Translations under genes and position numbers: made by a program
Part shown: positions 4,561-5,086 of the stretch, piece after piece
How positions within the stretch are numbered: position 1 is the stretch's first letter
How the letters are laid out: every line of letters begins with the position of its first letter
The notes under the pieces: model-generated
Told to the model about the DNA's origin: nothing
Databases searched by the model: none
Seen by the model: only the letters and a program-made list of their open reading frames with translations
From: Oligosphaeraceae bacterium
GTDB lineage: Bacteria; Verrucomicrobiota; Lentisphaeria; Oligosphaerales; Oligosphaeraceae
NCBI GenBank assembly: GCA_012515455.1
Contig: JAAYYJ010000225.1
Coordinates: 1 to 5,086, forward strand
Direction of reading: 5' to 3'
DNA: 5,086 nt

Positions 4561-5086
4561 ATGCGCATCCGACAAATCCTGTTCCTGGCCGTGGCCTGGT
4601 GCATCTGCTCCTACAGCGCTGCCGCCGCTGAATTGGAACTGTTCGCACCGGGAAAAATCCTGCCCGTGGTAATGGCCACAGACGCATTCCCAAATACCGT
4701 CCAGGCAGGACAGGACCTGATCACGTACCTGGAAAAAATTTCCGGCCAGCGCCCGCAGCTGCTGACCGGTGCGAACGCCGAGCTGCCGGCCGCAGCAATC
4801 TGGATTGGTGCGCATCCGGCCCTGCCCCGGGTCTTCCCCGGTGTCGATCTCTCCTTCCAATATCCGGAAGAGACCAGGATTTACTGTGATGGCAAGAACC
4901 TGCTGATTATCGGCAAGGATGTCCTGCGCGGCCAAGGCAAGACCGCCCTGCAGCGCGAAAGCGGCACCGCCAACGCCATCTATACTTTCCTCCAGGACGA
5001 CTTGGGCGTGCGCTGGCTCTGGCCCGGCGAACTGGGCACCGACTGCCCCCAGCTGGAACGCCTCAGCATCGCCCCCCTGGACAAAC
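4561..5086 (+). CDS. Secreted DUF4838-type protein, N-terminal part (runs off the right edge)
   Basis: There are 175 complete codons without a stop, cut by the window end. Residues 1-23 are a Sec signal peptide: RIR at the start, a hydrophobic core ILFLAVAWCICSYS, and AAAA before Glu24. No lipobox fits either cysteine, so signal peptidase I cleavage is expected. Residues about 32-85 (VVMATDAFPNTVQAGQDL, then ITYLEKISG) resemble the small alpha/beta domain found at the N-terminus of alpha-glucuronidase-like (GH67-N/GH20b-like) proteins. TANAIYTFLQDDLGVRWLWPGELG (137-160) is a signature I associate with large DUF4838 proteins of Lentisphaerota and Planctomycetota. These are extracellular or periplasmic and are suspected of a role in carbohydrate use; their chemistry is not well established, and the catalytic part would be beyond this window. 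It has its own ribosome binding site and lies behind the pdxST terminator, so a functional link to PLP synthesis is unlikely. Confidence 0.75.
   Translation, partial: MRIRQILFLAVAWCICSYSAAAAELELFAPGKILPVVMATDAFPNTVQAGQDLITYLEKISGQRPQLLTGANAELPAAAIWIGAHPALPRVFPGVDLSFQYPEETRIYCDGKNLLIIGKDVLRGQGKTALQRESGTANAIYTFLQDDLGVRWLWPGELGTDCPQLERLSIAPLDK

Overview
This window shows a stretch of bacterial chromosome built around the DXP-independent vitamin B6 pathway: pdxS and pdxT, translationally coupled, on the + strand. A MocR-type (GntR helix-turn-helix plus aminotransferase-fold) regulator is transcribed divergently upstream. The start of a secreted DUF4838-type protein lies downstream. Genes are GC-rich with dense packing and clear AGGAG-like ribosome binding sites. 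The incomplete + strand gene at the right edge has an N-terminal domain that I associate with Lentisphaerota (Victivallis-like) and related PVC-group genomes. That taxonomic guess rests on memory of the family and on nothing else in the window.

Layout: 1-198 (-) is the N-terminus of a GNAT acetyltransferase cut by the window edge. 199-334 is a short gap with one hairpin. 335-1714 (-) is the MocR-like regulator, which reads towards the GNAT gene. 1715-2823 is an unusually long 1.1 kb divergent intergenic region. It holds two imperfect tandem units of about 223 bp (1759-2327, the second with an internal duplication) and an apparent element bounded by inverted repeats (2347-2622) containing strong palindromes. 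It ends in an AT-rich promoter/operator zone (about 2690-2750) in front of pdxS. 2824-3699 is pdxS, 3696-4286 is pdxT, 4334-4367 is a strong intrinsic terminator, and 4561 onward is the incomplete secreted protein with its own ribosome binding site.

How the genes work together: PdxT hydrolyses glutamine and passes ammonia to PdxS, which makes pyridoxal 5'-phosphate (PLP) from a pentose phosphate, a triose phosphate and ammonia. A MocR protein divergent to pdxST is the classical place of PdxR, the PLP-sensing regulator. The striking point is that this regulator has methionine where the family has its PLP-binding lysine, so the obvious model of a Schiff base-forming PLP sensor does not fit directly. 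A short word, TTGTATG, occurs as an inverted pair over the pdxS promoter and again at the end of each upstream repeat unit. It is a candidate binding site. These two observations are the most worthwhile leads here. The enzymes themselves look ordinary.
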